IMG/VR virus record: IMGVR_UViG_3300021598_001506
Span: 1 to 64,000 of that record
DNA from: a virus
Direction: 5' to 3' (one strand)
Length of the DNA stretch: 64,000 nucleotides
Below the pieces are notes generated by a model. It saw nothing but the letters and a program-made list of their open reading frames with translations, was not told where the DNA came from and did no database searches. The translations under genes and the position numbers were made by a program. Positions 34,001 to 44,450 of the stretch are shown in pieces (positions within the stretch are counted from its first letter, which is position 1; each line of letters opens with the position of its first letter).

Positions 34001-37000
34001 TCCAACCAATGACTATGTAGGTTTTGTAACTCTACCTTTTGAGTCAGCTACTCAAATTCTAGTAGACGACAATCCTTTTGGAATAAACACAACTCTTCAC
34101 GATTTGTTCTTAGGCATTCAAAATGGCTACTTCACACTAACAAGTCAAACTAATGCTGGTACTTACGCCACATATGAGATTACTTCTTGTGTAGCTGGAA
34201 CTGCTACTAATGAGACAACACCTGGAAGTTATGTAGTTTTCAACGTAACTTCTTACACAGGTTATGGCTCATTTACTCATGATGAATTAGTTACATTGTC
34301 GCTTGGACTTACTGGTCCTCAAGGTGAGGTAGGACCTACAGGTGTTACAGGTGCAACAGGTTCACAAGGTGACACTGGCCCTACTGGTCCTCAAGGTGAA
34401 ATTGGTGTAACTGGTCCACAAGGTGAGCAAGGTGTAACTGGTCCACAAGGTGAAATTGGTGTTACTGGCCCTACTGGTCCTCAAGGTGAAATTGGTGTAA
34501 CTGGTCCTCAAGGTGAAATTGGTGTAACTGGTCCTACTGGAGCTACTGGTGCGCAGGGTATTGCTGGTATTGGTGTAACCATTCTTGGTTCCTATCCAAA
34601 TGAAGCAACTCTTATTGCTGCAAACCCAACATACACAACCCCACCTGCCGACTGGGACAACTTTGCTATGTATGGACTATATGACTTAGTTACACATATA
34701 GGGCAAGTTTGGATTCTTGCTGCCACTGGTGGTTGGACTGTTGGCGGTGCACCTGGTCTAGGTTACGGCTGGGCTGAATACACTCAACCAACATCAGGTG
34801 ATGGTTATTTAGTAACTGGTGACCTCTATGTTTGGGATGCTGTAAACACTGAGTGGGACAACGTTGGAAATATTCAAGGTCCACAAGGTTCAACAGGACC
34901 AACTGGTTCTACTGGTGAGGCAGGACCAACTGGTCCAACTGGTTCACAAGGTGAACTTGGTAATTTTGCAATCTCTGATACAACACCACCTACAAATCCA
35001 AATAACGGTGATGCGTGGTTTAACAGCAACAACGGAAAAACTTACGTCTATTACGACGGTTATTGGATTGAGACTGGTGCAGCTCCTGTAGGACCAACTG
35101 GTCCTACTGGTCCTCAAGGTGCTGATTCAACTGTAACTGGACCTGCGGGTGCTACAGGTCCTACTGGTCCAACTGGTTACCGAGGAATTACAGGTCCTCA
35201 AGGACCAACAGGTCCAGAAGTAACTGGTCCTACTGGACCAACAGGTCCTACAGGTTCAACTGGACCTCAGGGTGCGATTGGTGCTACAGGTGCAACTGGT
35301 GCCCCATCAAATGTAACTGGACCAACAGGACCAACTGGTCCAACTGGTCCACAAGGAACAGCTTTAAGTCTTCTTGGAGAGGTTGCAAACGTAGGTGCTT
35401 TGCCTACAGGCGGAAACTCTCTCAATGATGGCTATGTAGTTGTTTCTAATGGAAATCTTTATGTGTGGGATGGTTTTGGTTGGGTTGATGCTGGACAGTT
35501 TGTAGGCCCTACAGGTCCTGACGGTCAATTTATCCCACAGGCAAACACTCCACCGTCAAATCCAGCAGCAGGTCAAGTTTGGTTTGATACAAACAATGGT
35601 GCCGTATTTGTTTACTATGACGACTTCTGGGTAGAAGTTGGTAGTACCGAATTTGGTGGAGCTACAGGTCCAACTGGTGCACAGGGAACTATTGGAGCTA
35701 CTGGTCCAACAGGTCCTCAGGGTGCTTCTCTAACATTTAGAGGAAACTTAAATACATCATCTCTTCTACCTACAGGCGGAAATCAGACTAACGATGCATA
35801 CATCGTTACTGATTCAGGAAACCTTTGGATTTGGAGTGGAATTGCTTGGACTGATAGAGGACGATTTGTAGGACCAACTGGTGCTACTGGTGCTACTGGA
35901 CCAATTGTTACTGGTCCTACAGGTCCACAAGGTGTTGGTTCTCAAGCCAAGGGTTACTACAACACATACGCTGAGTTCATCGCTGGTGCTGGCGCAACTT
36001 CTGGTGAAGTTGGAGACTTCTACGTAATTTACGAAGAAGACACCATCTACATTTACACAGCAACTAATGGATGGATTGAAGCTGGTGCTTTGATTGGACC
36101 TACTGGTCCTACTGGTGCTAATTCAACAGTAGCTGGCCCTACTGGCCCAACAGGTGGAGCTGGTCCTACTGGAGCTACTGGTCCTCAGGGAACTTCAATC
36201 ACCATGAAGTCAAGCGTTGCTAATGTTGGAGCTCTTCCAGCAACTGGTAACACAATTAATGATGGTCGTGCTGTTGATGCAGATGGTGACTTATACGTTT
36301 GGGATGGCGACAGCTGGAACAATGTTGGACAGATTGTTGGACCTACTGGTCCAACAGGTCCAGGAGTTACAGGCCCAACTGGCCCTGCATCTACTCAGCC
36401 AGGTCCTACTGGTCCTACTGGTCCATTTGGTCCTACAGGTCCAAAGGGTGGCGTTACATATCGATTTACTTCTACTGGAGACAATGGTTCATACTCAGTT
36501 GAAGGAATTGTTGGCAACAACCCAACACTAATTGCAGTACGTGGTGAGCGTTTATATATTGATGTAAGCCAAGTTTTAACTGCTAACCCACTTGCATTGA
36601 GACTAAGTCAGTTCTCTTCCTCAACAGTTCCAGGAACTGTTAATAACTCACCTACTCAAGGTAGGTCTGGTGCAAGTCCTGATACAACTATTATTTACGA
36701 CGTTCCTTTGAATGCACCAACATCTTTGGTTTATGTAGATGTTACAGACCCAAGCATCGGTGGAATTATTGAAGTTGTAGATAAGATTGGTCCTACTGGT
36801 CCACAAGGTCCAGTTGGTGCTACAGGTTCTCCTGTATCTGCAACATATGTTCCTGTTGCTGGTGGAGTGACTGGAACTCCATCTGTTTTTGGAGAATATG
36901 TAAAGTATGGTCAAGAAGTTGTATTCTCAGTTAGAATTGTGTACTCAAGCTCTACCTTTAGCGCAGCTCAGCTGACAGCGACACTTCCATTCCTACCTAC

Positions 37001-37223
37001 TGGCGTTCAAGTAGTAACTGCTATTGGAGTATTGGACGTAGGCGGAGGTCAGAGTGGCGCTGTGTATGGAGTAAAGGCAGTATCTCAGGCTGAAGGTTCT
37101 GCAACTATGAAGATTTGGTTTGAAGGAACAAACGGCCTGTTGACCGCGGTAACTGGAACAGCGCCAACTACACTTTCTACTAGCACAGTCCTTTACATAA
37201 CAGGCTCTTACGTATCGAACTAG
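31002..37223 (+). CDS. Giant modular collagen-like fibre protein
   Basis: About 2073 aa from ATG 31002 ([11 protein letters not shown]), chosen over ATG 30975 because a GGAG lies close before it. An N-terminal beta domain of about 125 residues precedes long Gly-X-Y tracts rich in GPT, GAT and GPQ. Four globular inserts share a pattern 'DYTFS..T..DPGSG' and 'DDExDGAID' (31646-32020, 32464-32830, 33130-33500, and a diverged one at 33945-34310). Downstream, Trp-rich modules ('NDGYVV...LYVWDG..W') repeat at least six times. A beta-rich C-terminal domain (from about 36450) would be the trimer cap. This is a long flexible virion fibre. Confidence 0.85.
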   Translation: MSFSPDVNTRNVVGQYLKSSGSPASGTVTFTASSRIEDANDAIIVSSPITATLDNTGSFSVELPCTDDLDLSPRGWYWTAKVRVSGRRATEFRFYLPEGDGSDVEVTKLDTVDRITTSPAGIDVLRGQVGPAGPQGPTGPAGPAGGPTGAVGSTGPTGATGATGSVGPTGATGATGAASTVEGPTGPTGATGATGAQGAASTVTGPTGATGPAGQFGGVTVDYTFSTNTTDSDPGSGRVKFNNVDLAAATYMFIDDEQDGAIDVQSLLTTMMASTSELKGHIRISRKGDSNYFAMLAVDGYTEDTGYFKVNVTYLSGLATAFDNNDDVIITFARVGDVGAQGPTGATGATGATGATGPQGAASNVAGPTGATGEVGPTGPTGATGAAGVDGATGATGAQGPTGVKGDQGDVGPTGATGATGVGATGATGATGAQGPTGATGAQGLQGIQGETGPAGPTGATGSQGPTGATGAASTVAGPTGPTGATGQFGGVTLDYTFSNNTGDTDPGSGTLKFNNANLTSATYLYIDDESDGAIDIQNYLRTIDDSTSAIKGHLRISLKSDSNNFAFYAITGASIEASGYFKIPVSHLDGLASSYSNGADVIITFARTGDKGDTGATGATGATGATGATGAQGITGETGATGATGAAGPTGAQGSTGATGATGPTGAQGNVGDTGPTGAAGADGAVGATGATGAQGPTGATGATGATGNFGGASFDFTFSSTTTEADPGVGKLRFNQSDIQIATFMFIDDESDGAIDIQAFLRTIDDSTSPIKGHFRISNKTNSADFGLFAITGNITENSGYFTVPVSYVSGLATSFSNDEDIIITFARTGDMGPQGIQGPTGATGATGPSVTGATGPTGAASTVAGPTGPQGEVGPTGATGAASTVAGPTGATGATGPQGEVGPTGATGPTGADSTVPGPTGPQGEIGVTGPQGEVGPTGVTGPQGEIGVTGPQGEIGVTGPQGEIGVTGPTGPTGERGISSLSWTYKIDVTNTADRDPTNDYVGFVTLPFESATQILVDDNPFGINTTLHDLFLGIQNGYFTLTSQTNAGTYATYEITSCVAGTATNETTPGSYVVFNVTSYTGYGSFTHDELVTLSLGLTGPQGEVGPTGVTGATGSQGDTGPTGPQGEIGVTGPQGEQGVTGPQGEIGVTGPTGPQGEIGVTGPQGEIGVTGPTGATGAQGIAGIGVTILGSYPNEATLIAANPTYTTPPADWDNFAMYGLYDLVTHIGQVWILAATGGWTVGGAPGLGYGWAEYTQPTSGDGYLVTGDLYVWDAVNTEWDNVGNIQGPQGSTGPTGSTGEAGPTGPTGSQGELGNFAISDTTPPTNPNNGDAWFNSNNGKTYVYYDGYWIETGAAPVGPTGPTGPQGADSTVTGPAGATGPTGPTGYRGITGPQGPTGPEVTGPTGPTGPTGSTGPQGAIGATGATGAPSNVTGPTGPTGPTGPQGTALSLLGEVANVGALPTGGNSLNDGYVVVSNGNLYVWDGFGWVDAGQFVGPTGPDGQFIPQANTPPSNPAAGQVWFDTNNGAVFVYYDDFWVEVGSTEFGGATGPTGAQGTIGATGPTGPQGASLTFRGNLNTSSLLPTGGNQTNDAYIVTDSGNLWIWSGIAWTDRGRFVGPTGATGATGPIVTGPTGPQGVGSQAKGYYNTYAEFIAGAGATSGEVGDFYVIYEEDTIYIYTATNGWIEAGALIGPTGPTGANSTVAGPTGPTGGAGPTGATGPQGTSITMKSSVANVGALPATGNTINDGRAVDADGDLYVWDGDSWNNVGQIVGPTGPTGPGVTGPTGPASTQPGPTGPTGPFGPTGPKGGVTYRFTSTGDNGSYSVEGIVGNNPTLIAVRGERLYIDVSQVLTANPLALRLSQFSSSTVPGTVNNSPTQGRSGASPDTTIIYDVPLNAPTSLVYVDVTDPSIGGIIEVVDKIGPTGPQGPVGATGSPVSATYVPVAGGVTGTPSVFGEYVKYGQEVVFSVRIVYSSSTFSAAQLTATLPFLPTGVQVVTAIGVLDVGGGQSGAVYGVKAVSQAEGSATMKIWFEGTNGLLTAVTGTAPTTLSTSTVLYITGSYVSN
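31385..36470 (+). repeat. Collagen-coding repeat tract
   Basis: Degenerate 9-base repeats of the type GGT-CCT-ACA/CAA and GGT-GCT-ACA encode Gly-X-Y triplets across most of this stretch, interrupted by globular modules. Third positions vary, so selection is on the protein pattern. Similar tracts recur in the neighbouring fibre genes. Confidence 0.8.
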
Positions 37224-37244
37224 GAATGACAGAGAGGAGATAAC

Positions 37245-37946
37245 ATGCCAGCAATTGATTTTCCAAGTAACCCGACGTTGAATCAGGTTTACACAAATGG
37301 AGTTAACACCTATTCCTGGGATGGTACTGCTTGGCGACTAGTTCGTACTAGTGCTCAAGGTCCTACAGGTCCTACAGGACCAGCAGGTGCAGACTCAACA
37401 GCTATTGGTGCAACTGGACCTACAGGTGCGCAAGGACCGACTGGCCCAGAGGGACCAGCAGGAGCTCCTTCAACTACACCTGGTCCAATTGGGCCTACAG
37501 GTGCGACAGGTTCTTTTGCGATTGAACCTTGGACTTTATACACACCTGTTTGGTATGGCAGCACAACTAATCCACAAATCGGTAATGGAATTATTCAAGG
37601 TAGATATACCTATGTAGGTGCAACAATTTTTGGAGAAATTAGAATTCAAGCTGGAACTTCTGGATTTAACAGAGGAAGTGGAACTTATTCTCTAAGCCTT
37701 CCTTCAAACGGTATTGTCGAAAATTACCAGCCTGTAGGGCAAGTGGTTATGCGAGATGAAGGTCCAGGTATTACTTACTTTGGAACTGCAATTTTCAACA
37801 ATAACTTTACAAACAGAATTGAATTGTTTATGCACTCACAGTCTGCAACATTTGATGAAGGTGTAGCAGTTACTGAAAGCACTCCATTTTTGTTTAGCGG
37901 TAATGACAAGATTCTTGTCCAATTCACATATGAGTCAGTGGTATAG
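37245..37946 (+). CDS. Collagen-like fibre with AIDFP docking domain
   Basis: A 233-aa protein: an N-terminal module 'MPAIDFPSNPTLNQVYTNG' ending in 'YSWDGTAWRLV' (about 35 residues), a collagen-like tract (about 37-88) and a C-terminal beta domain of about 145 residues. The N-terminal module is shared with the genes at 37961 and 41003, implying a common attachment site on the tail. The C-terminal domain is likely a receptor-contact head. Confidence 0.75.
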   Translation: MPAIDFPSNPTLNQVYTNGVNTYSWDGTAWRLVRTSAQGPTGPTGPAGADSTAIGATGPTGAQGPTGPEGPAGAPSTTPGPIGPTGATGSFAIEPWTLYTPVWYGSTTNPQIGNGIIQGRYTYVGATIFGEIRIQAGTSGFNRGSGTYSLSLPSNGIVENYQPVGQVVMRDEGPGITYFGTAIFNNNFTNRIELFMHSQSATFDEGVAVTESTPFLFSGNDKILVQFTYESVV

Positions 37947-37960
37947 GAGGCGAGTAGATA

Positions 37961-39850
37961 ATGGCAGCTATTGATTTTCCTAATTCTCCTACACCAAACG
38001 ATTTATTTACTTCAGGTAGTCAAACTTGGCAGTGGGATGGAACTTCTTGGAACTTAGTTATTTCTCAAGTTGTTGGTCCTACTGGTCCACAAGGTCCTAC
38101 TGGAGCAGCAAGTAATGTAACTGGTCCAACGGGTGCGACAGGCACTGTTCTCTTAGCATCAGACACTCCTCCAACTGGAGCTTCTGCAGGTGATGCTTGG
38201 TTAAACACTGCAACTGGAAAAATTTATGTTTACTTTGATGACTACTGGGTTGAGTCTGCATCAAGTTTGAGCGGTAGCGAAGGTCCTACTGGACCAACAG
38301 GCGCTACTGGCCCTCAAAGTACAGTTCTAGGACCAACAGGTCCTACAGGTTCAACAGGACCTACAGGCCCACAAGGAAATACAGGCCCATCTGGTCCTCG
38401 AGGTTTTGACATAACTGGGCCTACTGGCCCACAAGGTCCTACAGGTGCGCAAGGTGTTACTGGTCCTGAAGGTGAAAGAGGTCCTACAGGTCCTATTGGA
38501 CCAATCGGAAATACTGGTCCTCAAGGTGAAGAAGGTGTTACTGGTCCAACTGGTGCACAAGGTTTACAAGGTGCTACAGGTCCAACTGGTCCTCGCGGAT
38601 TCGTTGGTCCTACTGGCCCAGTAGGTGCTACTGGTCCGTCAGTGACTGGTGCAACAGGTGCAACAGGTGCTTCTGGCCCGACAGGTCCTGCAGGTGGACC
38701 TACTGGACCAACAGGCGCTACTGGTCCTACTGGTTCTGAAGGTCCAACTGGTGCTGCTGGTCTTCGTGGTGCTACAGGTGCTACAGGTGCAACTGGTGCT
38801 GCTTCTACTATTCCAGGACCGACTGGTCCTACAGGTCCATCTGTCACTGGCCCAACTGGTGCTGCTTCCAATATTCCAGGACCTACAGGTCCAACAGGAG
38901 CAACAGGTGCTGGACCTACTGGCCCTACAGGTGCAGCGGGGGCAAGTTTTGCTGGAGTAACATCTACAAGCAACCTCTCTGTTTCTTTAGGATCTGAAAA
39001 CTTTATTGTTAATAAAGTTGATGCTTTTGCTGTCGGAACTCGAGCTCGCTTAGCTAGCTCTGCCTTTCCTCAGGATTATATGGAAGGCATCATCACCACA
39101 ATTGTTGGCACAACCATCACCATGTTTGTGGACAAGGTAAATGGTGAAGGTAATACATACGCAAGTTGGAATTTACTTCTCGGTGCTGGAGAAATTGGAC
39201 CTACAGGTCCAACAGGTCCACAAGGTGCATCTATTAAGTTCAAAGGTACTGTTCAATTTGACGTAAATCTTCCAGCAAGTGGAAATCAAATTAACGATGC
39301 TTATGTAGTTTCTGCAACAGGTGACCTTTGGGTTTGGAACGGAACTACTTGGCAAAATGTGGGACGTATTCAAGGTCCTACTGGAGGCACAGGACCTACT
39401 GGTTCACAAGGACTAATTGGACCAACAGGTGCGACAGGTGCTGCTAGCACTGTAGCTGGCCCTACTGGCCCAACAGGAAGCACGGGGCCTACAGGCTCTA
39501 CTGGTATTCAAGGACCTACTGGCCCTGCATTCTTTAATCTAACTGGTCCTCAGTATCTATCTTCTGTAACTCTTACTGCCAATGACAATGCTTCTCTAGT
39601 TAAGCTAAACAGCTCTTCTCCTACTGTTGTAACTATTCCAGCAGATGGAACTAGCGGATATACATTCGACACTGGTTCTCAGATTGTTTTGACTCAACTG
39701 GGCAGCGCTGTTTTCAGTGTCACTGGTGCTGCAGGAGTTAGTGTTCTTAGTGAAGGAAGTCGCTATACAAGTAAGCAGCGTTATGCAGTCGCCTCTTTGA
39801 TTAAGCTCGGGGCTAACTCATGGCTGCTAAGCGGAAACCTACAGGCTTAG
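37961..39850 (+). CDS. Collagen-like fibre with AIDFP docking domain
   Basis: A 629-aa protein with the same N-terminal module ('[17 protein letters not shown]...[11 protein letters not shown]'). It has extended GPT/GPQ collagen tracts with two or more globular inserts ('[20 protein letters not shown]', '[20 protein letters not shown]'). The C-terminal domain of about 90 residues ('[20 protein letters not shown]') resembles that of the 153-aa protein at 56214. A GGAGG site lies upstream of the ATG. Confidence 0.78.
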   Translation: MAAIDFPNSPTPNDLFTSGSQTWQWDGTSWNLVISQVVGPTGPQGPTGAASNVTGPTGATGTVLLASDTPPTGASAGDAWLNTATGKIYVYFDDYWVESASSLSGSEGPTGPTGATGPQSTVLGPTGPTGSTGPTGPQGNTGPSGPRGFDITGPTGPQGPTGAQGVTGPEGERGPTGPIGPIGNTGPQGEEGVTGPTGAQGLQGATGPTGPRGFVGPTGPVGATGPSVTGATGATGASGPTGPAGGPTGPTGATGPTGSEGPTGAAGLRGATGATGATGAASTIPGPTGPTGPSVTGPTGAASNIPGPTGPTGATGAGPTGPTGAAGASFAGVTSTSNLSVSLGSENFIVNKVDAFAVGTRARLASSAFPQDYMEGIITTIVGTTITMFVDKVNGEGNTYASWNLLLGAGEIGPTGPTGPQGASIKFKGTVQFDVNLPASGNQINDAYVVSATGDLWVWNGTTWQNVGRIQGPTGGTGPTGSQGLIGPTGATGAASTVAGPTGPTGSTGPTGSTGIQGPTGPAFFNLTGPQYLSSVTLTANDNASLVKLNSSSPTVVTIPADGTSGYTFDTGSQIVLTQLGSAVFSVTGAAGVSVLSEGSRYTSKQRYAVASLIKLGANSWLLSGNLQA

Positions 39851-39851
39851 A

Positions 39852-40775
39852 ATGCTGATATCTACCCATGCAATGCATGCGACCCTGCCAGTAGCTTTTT
39901 TACCTACTAGCTGGTCACTTGTTCCTACCAGTTCTTTTGGCTCTACCAACATTAATTCAATTGCTACAAATGGCATGGGGCAATTTGTAGCAGTCGGTAG
40001 TTCTGGAAAACTTGCTACATCTAACGATGTTTCAACTAGTTGGACCCAGAGAACTTCTGGTTTTGCTGGTAGCAATATTTATGCAGTGGCATATGGAGAC
40101 GATATTTATGTTGTTGGAGGAAGTTCTGGAAAACTTGCTACATCAACTGATGGAATAAACTGGACACTACGTTCATCTTCTTTTGGTGCTAGTGCAATCT
40201 TGGGAATCACATACTCTCAAGCGGCAGGTTTGTGGATTGCTGTAGGCGGTTCTGGAAAGTTAGCTACTTCTATTGATGGAATTGAGTGGACTCAAAGACT
40301 TTCTTCTTTTGGAACTTCTTTTATAAACAACGTCTACTCTGACGCAAATCTTATTATTGCTGTTGGATATGATGGAAAACTTGCAACATCAACAAATGGG
40401 GTCAGTTGGACTCAACGGGGGTCATCTTTTATATCAAGCACAATTTTCTCAGTTGTAGGAAATCCAGCAAGAGACAAGTACATTGCCGTTGGAGACTCAG
40501 GAAAGATTGCTAGCTCGACGAATGGTCTTACATGGATTCAATCTTTCCCCGCAAGCAGCTTTGGTTCCTCTCAAATTAGGTCTGTTGCAGCAAATAGCGA
40601 AAACTACTATTTAGCTGGAGGAACTGCAGGAAAAGTGGCTACCTCAACGGATTCTATTCAATGGATTCAAAGAAATTCTGGTGTAGGTATATCCAACGTA
40701 AATGATGTTTATTTCGACGAGTCTTTAGCCATTGTTGTTGGAAACGGTGGCAAAATTGCTTATTCAGGAGGGTAA
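39852..40775 (+). CDS. Beta-propeller (BNR/HCF136-like) fibre-locus protein
   Basis: A 307-aa protein built of about six repeats of 40-45 residues with the pattern 'VAVGxSGKLATSxDGxxWTQRxSSF' ('GSSGKLATS', 'GGSGKLATS', 'GYDGKLATS', 'GDSGKIASS', 'GTAGKVATS', 'GNGGKIAYS'). This is typical of Asp-box or photosystem-stability-factor-like propellers. It has no collagen tract. It begins one base after the preceding stop. A sugar-binding or structural tail role is probable; sialidase catalysis is not supported because the arginine triad is not seen. Confidence 0.7.
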   Translation: MLISTHAMHATLPVAFLPTSWSLVPTSSFGSTNINSIATNGMGQFVAVGSSGKLATSNDVSTSWTQRTSGFAGSNIYAVAYGDDIYVVGGSSGKLATSTDGINWTLRSSSFGASAILGITYSQAAGLWIAVGGSGKLATSIDGIEWTQRLSSFGTSFINNVYSDANLIIAVGYDGKLATSTNGVSWTQRGSSFISSTIFSVVGNPARDKYIAVGDSGKIASSTNGLTWIQSFPASSFGSSQIRSVAANSENYYLAGGTAGKVATSTDSIQWIQRNSGVGISNVNDVYFDESLAIVVGNGGKIAYSGG

Positions 40776-40777
40776 GG

Positions 40778-40954
40778 ATGTTTAGCTACAACTTGACATA
40801 TGACAATCCAAGAGGTCCTATGGTTGAAGTTTTAGATGGTGCCAACGTGATTGACGAGAGTGGTCCGTGGGAGTCTATCGAGTCAGCCACCACTTGGGCA
40901 GAAGCATATGTGGGATTAAAAAATTCAAATGAATCAGAACCAGAAGTTGGATAG
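40778..40954 (+). CDS. Small hypothetical protein in fibre locus
   Basis: A 58-aa acidic frame (MFSYNLTYDNPRGPMVEVLD...) with AGGAGGGTAAGG before the ATG. It has Trp31 and Trp40 in a short helix. Located between two fibre genes; possibly a fibre chaperone, but no family is recognised. Confidence 0.5.
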   Translation: MFSYNLTYDNPRGPMVEVLDGANVIDESGPWESIESATTWAEAYVGLKNSNESEPEVG

Positions 40955-41002
40955 TAATTATCCAAGTAAAATAGATAGTTAGTCCAGAAAGGAGCAAGCA
41001 GA

Positions 41003-41653
41003 GTGGCAGCAATTGATTTTCCAACGCCCGTAGTAGTTGGAGAAGAGTTCACATCTGGCGGTCAAACCTGGGTCTGGACTGGACTAGTTTGGGAAGCTAA
41101 GCGTGTAACCCCAACAGGTCCTACTGGTCCACAAGGTATTCAGGGTCCTACTGGAGCTACTGGTCCACAAGGTGACACTGGTCCACAAGGTATTCAAGGT
41201 CCTACAGGTCCAGTATCAGATGTAGCTGGTCCTAGTGGTCCAATTGGTCCTACAGGTCCTCAGGGTCCTACAGGTCCACAAGGTTTGCAAGGAGACCAAG
41301 GTCCTCGCGGTTTTACTGGTCCAACAGGAGCAGATTCAAATGTTACAGGTCCACAAGGTCCAACAGGACCTCGTGGTGTTACAGGTCCTACTGGTACTAC
41401 AGGCCCACAGTCTGAAGTTCCAGGTCCTACAGGTCCTACTGGCCCAGTCGGTAAGTTTACTGCTAGCCCAACTCAACCTGATTTGTTGACTGCCGTTAAT
41501 GGTGATGCTTGGTTTGATACAAACACCGCTATTACTTATGTTTTTTACAACGGAGTTTTTATTGAGACTCAGGGTGGTTCAACAGGACCAGCTGGAGCAA
41601 CAGGTCCTGTAGGTTCTTTTGCGGTTAGCACAAGCTGGTGGTTAGGTACTTAA
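41003..41653 (+). CDS. Collagen-like fibre with AIDFP docking domain
   Basis: A 216-aa protein from GTG 41003 (ribosome site AAAGGAG). It has the third copy of the N-terminal module ('[20 protein letters not shown]' then '[12 protein letters not shown]'), a GPT/GPQ tract (about 38-155), a module '[20 protein letters not shown]' and a very short end. It lacks the large head domain of its paralogues, so it may be truncated or act as a spacer fibre. Confidence 0.72.
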   Translation: MAAIDFPTPVVVGEEFTSGGQTWVWTGLVWEAKRVTPTGPTGPQGIQGPTGATGPQGDTGPQGIQGPTGPVSDVAGPSGPIGPTGPQGPTGPQGLQGDQGPRGFTGPTGADSNVTGPQGPTGPRGVTGPTGTTGPQSEVPGPTGPTGPVGKFTASPTQPDLLTAVNGDAWFDTNTAITYVFYNGVFIETQGGSTGPAGATGPVGSFAVSTSWWLGT

Positions 41654-41655
41654 TA

Positions 41656-41748
41656 ATGCAAAACACGAGCACTTTTTTAAAATCAAAGATTTGTAGCAGT
41701 GGTATTCTACTAACAGATCTCGTGTGTGGTGAGAGAGGTAATGATTAA
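41656..41748 (+). CDS. Possible 30-aa leader peptide
   Basis: A frame MQNTSTFLKSKICSSGILLT... fills the gap between two fibre genes exactly. Its ATG lies two bases after one stop and its TAA overlaps the next ATG. It could be a coupled leader peptide or chance. The DNA also has ACACGAG...CTCGTGT arms. Confidence 0.3.
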   Translation: MQNTSTFLKSKICSSGILLTDLVCGERGND

Positions 41749-44435
41749 TGCCCGGCTTTTTAGGTGGTAGCTCAGGCGGCTCAAGCGGTGTTGGTGGAGA
41801 AATTAACTTCCCAAAGGAGTTTATTGACCCAGTAACTAAACTTCGCGTATCCGAGCCTGAAAACCTCATCGATACCGACTTTGAATATGGTCTTCAGCCT
41901 ACCAAGTGGGAAACTGTTGAGCTTATTAACAACACCCCATCATTCTTTTCTAAGTCTGGTGACACCACTATCCCCAACATCACTGCCATCACAACTAACG
42001 ATGGCACACGTGAAATTACCGTCAGCACTGGCCTCCCACACGGGCTTGCGGTCGGTATTCCTATTAACGTAACAGGAACAAAATCAATTACAGCCGATGG
42101 TGCATACATCATCAACTCTATTCCGAACCCAACTACTTTCACCTACCTATGTCGCGACATTCAGCTAGGCAATAACTCTATTGAGGACCTCTACTCCTCA
42201 GTTATTACAGGTGAGTTTTTCCAAGGTTCGCAGCTACGTCTAGCAGACGCTGCTGGTATTACAACAGACGGTGAATCAATTTCAACACTTACTGTTACAA
42301 CAGGTTCTACTCACGGTTTTTATGTTGACACTCCGTTCTACTTCCTGAACCTAAACTCAACTATTTCGCAGGAATTCCCTGCAAATAACAACGAAGCTAA
42401 GTCTTTTGACGCTTCTAACTCTGCTGTAGCACAGACATTTGACGGTTCTAACACTCTTTCTCAAATCAACATTGACTGGTCTAACTCTGCAACTGTAGCT
42501 GGTGTTACTAGCACAGTTAATATGAATGCCCAGAACCTTGTGAACAACACTATTACTGTTGCTCACGGTACAGAAAATTTTGCAAATAGACCTGTTGGAA
42601 CTCCGTTTTACCATGATGTTGTATCTGGAGGCGGATATTTTGCTACTAATCCTCGCGGCGTTGTCTTCCTAAAAACAGCAACTGCTCTAGGAACTTCTAG
42701 CTCTACTTTCCAAGTTTCAGCAGTTCCAGATGGCGATGTCATTGAAATCCCAACCACAATGACAGGAACATTCCAGCTAGCTAACCAAGCACGTACTTTT
42801 GCTGGAAACAACACAAACTCTCTTACAGAAGTTGTGGTTGATATTGTTAAAGATGCTCCAAAAGTTTTTGATGGTGCAAACAGCTCTGTTCAAGTAGGTC
42901 AAGTAACTTCTTATAGTGGTTCTCTAGTAAACGTCACTTCAGCGCAAGCAGTTCCTCTTGAGTGGTATTTCGGAGCTATGGTTTTCTATACCACCACTGG
43001 TACTGCTGCAAACGGACTTACAAATAACACCACTTATTTTATTGACTCATTCTTCTCTACTGGCGGGCTTAACTACGCCTTCACTTTAAAGCCTCTTCCA
43101 ACTGGAACAACAATTACCTCAATTTCTGGTGGAACTGGTACACAAACATTTAAGCAAATTGGTGTTTCTCCAGATAAAGACATTTTCCACGTAAAAGACC
43201 ATGGCTATGCTCGTTTTGACATGCTTCGCTATGTTTCACCCGAGAACGGTGCTTTTACAGTAGTTGACTCATCTCAAGTCAAAAATTTCTACTTTGTGGC
43301 TACAGTTATTGACCAACACAACTTCACTTTGAATCAGACCGTTGGTGAGCTAAGTCCGTTAACTATTTCAAGAACAGGATTTTCTAGATACGCAATTACT
43401 CCAACAACCGTAACGGCTATTGGTATGACTGCACCTATTACTTATGCAGTCACAAGCGGAACTCTTCCATCAGGTTTGAGTCTTAATCCTTCAACTGGTG
43501 TTGTTTCTGGAACACCTACAGAAAATATCGCTGTTCCAGGTCGTCAAGTTATTATTACTGGTACAGACGTAGACGGAATCTCTGCATTTCAAGTACATAC
43601 ATATCAGTTTGATCAACCACCTGCTTTGTATTCATTCTCAAGCGTTACCTTTACACCGGGTGGTGCTGGCGGTGCTGGTGGACCTAACCTTTCTCAAGTT
43701 CGTTCTGGAGCTGGAAACCCTTCATGGGGTAACGAGTACATTCAAATGCCTGGTAACACAGGAACATTTGTATGGACAGTTCCAGAGGTTGCAACATATC
43801 GCGTAGAAGCTTATGGAGCTGCTGGAGGTTGGTCACCTAGCTGGGGTACTCGTGGTGGCTACGGAACTCGTATGCGTGGAGATTTTGCTTGGGGTCTTGG
43901 TGACACTATCAAGATGGCTATTGGTCAAGCTGGAGGTAGCTCAAGCGAGAGCGGCGGTGGTGGCGGCGGTACATTCGTAGCTCGTCAATCTGACAACTTG
44001 CCATACCTTGTTGCTGGTGGCGGCGGCGGTTCAGGCGCTGGTTGGTATTCATATTCAGATGCAACAACAGGTACCTCTTCTCGAGGCTCTAACTCATATG
44101 GTGGAGCAGGTGGCGGTAACGGTGGTAACGGTGAAGCATTTGGCGGTGGCGGTGGCTTCTACGGAAATGGTGGTGGCTGGGCAGGACCTGGTACATCATT
44201 CGTAAACGGTGCATACGGCGGTAACTACAACGGACCAAACGGTGGTTTTGGTGGCGGTGGAGCAGGTCGCGCATGGGCTGGTGGAGCAGGTGGCGGTGGT
44301 GGATACGCTGGAGGACCTGGTTCATGGTGGTCATCCGCTGGCGGTGGCGCTGGTTCATATAACAATGGAACCAACCAGAGCAACTCAGAAGTTTCTGGTG
44401 GCGGTAACGGTCAAATTTCAATCACGAGACTATAG
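41748..44435 (+). CDS. Fibre/adhesin with Ig-like domain and Gly-rich tip
   Basis: An 895-aa protein. The N-terminus ('LRVSEPENLIDTDFEYGLQP' then 'TKWETVELINNTPSFF') matches a structural-protein family I know from T4-like cyanophages. Beta modules follow, then a He_PIG-type Ig domain (about 555-625, 'TLPSGLSLNPSTGVVSGTP'). The C-terminal 250 residues are strongly Gly-rich ('FGGGGAGRAWAGGAGGGGG'), resembling polyglycine-helix receptor-binding tips such as S16 gp38. It likely contacts the host surface. Confidence 0.75.
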   Translation: MPGFLGGSSGGSSGVGGEINFPKEFIDPVTKLRVSEPENLIDTDFEYGLQPTKWETVELINNTPSFFSKSGDTTIPNITAITTNDGTREITVSTGLPHGLAVGIPINVTGTKSITADGAYIINSIPNPTTFTYLCRDIQLGNNSIEDLYSSVITGEFFQGSQLRLADAAGITTDGESISTLTVTTGSTHGFYVDTPFYFLNLNSTISQEFPANNNEAKSFDASNSAVAQTFDGSNTLSQINIDWSNSATVAGVTSTVNMNAQNLVNNTITVAHGTENFANRPVGTPFYHDVVSGGGYFATNPRGVVFLKTATALGTSSSTFQVSAVPDGDVIEIPTTMTGTFQLANQARTFAGNNTNSLTEVVVDIVKDAPKVFDGANSSVQVGQVTSYSGSLVNVTSAQAVPLEWYFGAMVFYTTTGTAANGLTNNTTYFIDSFFSTGGLNYAFTLKPLPTGTTITSISGGTGTQTFKQIGVSPDKDIFHVKDHGYARFDMLRYVSPENGAFTVVDSSQVKNFYFVATVIDQHNFTLNQTVGELSPLTISRTGFSRYAITPTTVTAIGMTAPITYAVTSGTLPSGLSLNPSTGVVSGTPTENIAVPGRQVIITGTDVDGISAFQVHTYQFDQPPALYSFSSVTFTPGGAGGAGGPNLSQVRSGAGNPSWGNEYIQMPGNTGTFVWTVPEVATYRVEAYGAAGGWSPSWGTRGGYGTRMRGDFAWGLGDTIKMAIGQAGGSSSESGGGGGGTFVARQSDNLPYLVAGGGGGSGAGWYSYSDATTGTSSRGSNSYGGAGGGNGGNGEAFGGGGGFYGNGGGWAGPGTSFVNGAYGGNYNGPNGGFGGGGAGRAWAGGAGGGGGYAGGPGSWWSSAGGGAGSYNNGTNQSNSEVSGGGNGQISITRL

Positions 44436-44450
44436 CAAAGAGGAACATAA

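Noticed and set aside
31385-36470. Repetitive DNA that could suggest a CRISPR array or satellite
   Set aside because: Periodicity is nine bases in frame, with varying third positions and no spacer structure; it encodes collagen-like protein.
32088-38973. Minus-strand frames rich in Cys-Thr-Ser or Ala-Pro-Val-Gly
   Set aside because: They mirror the collagen-coding repeats on the plus strand and have no independent start signals.
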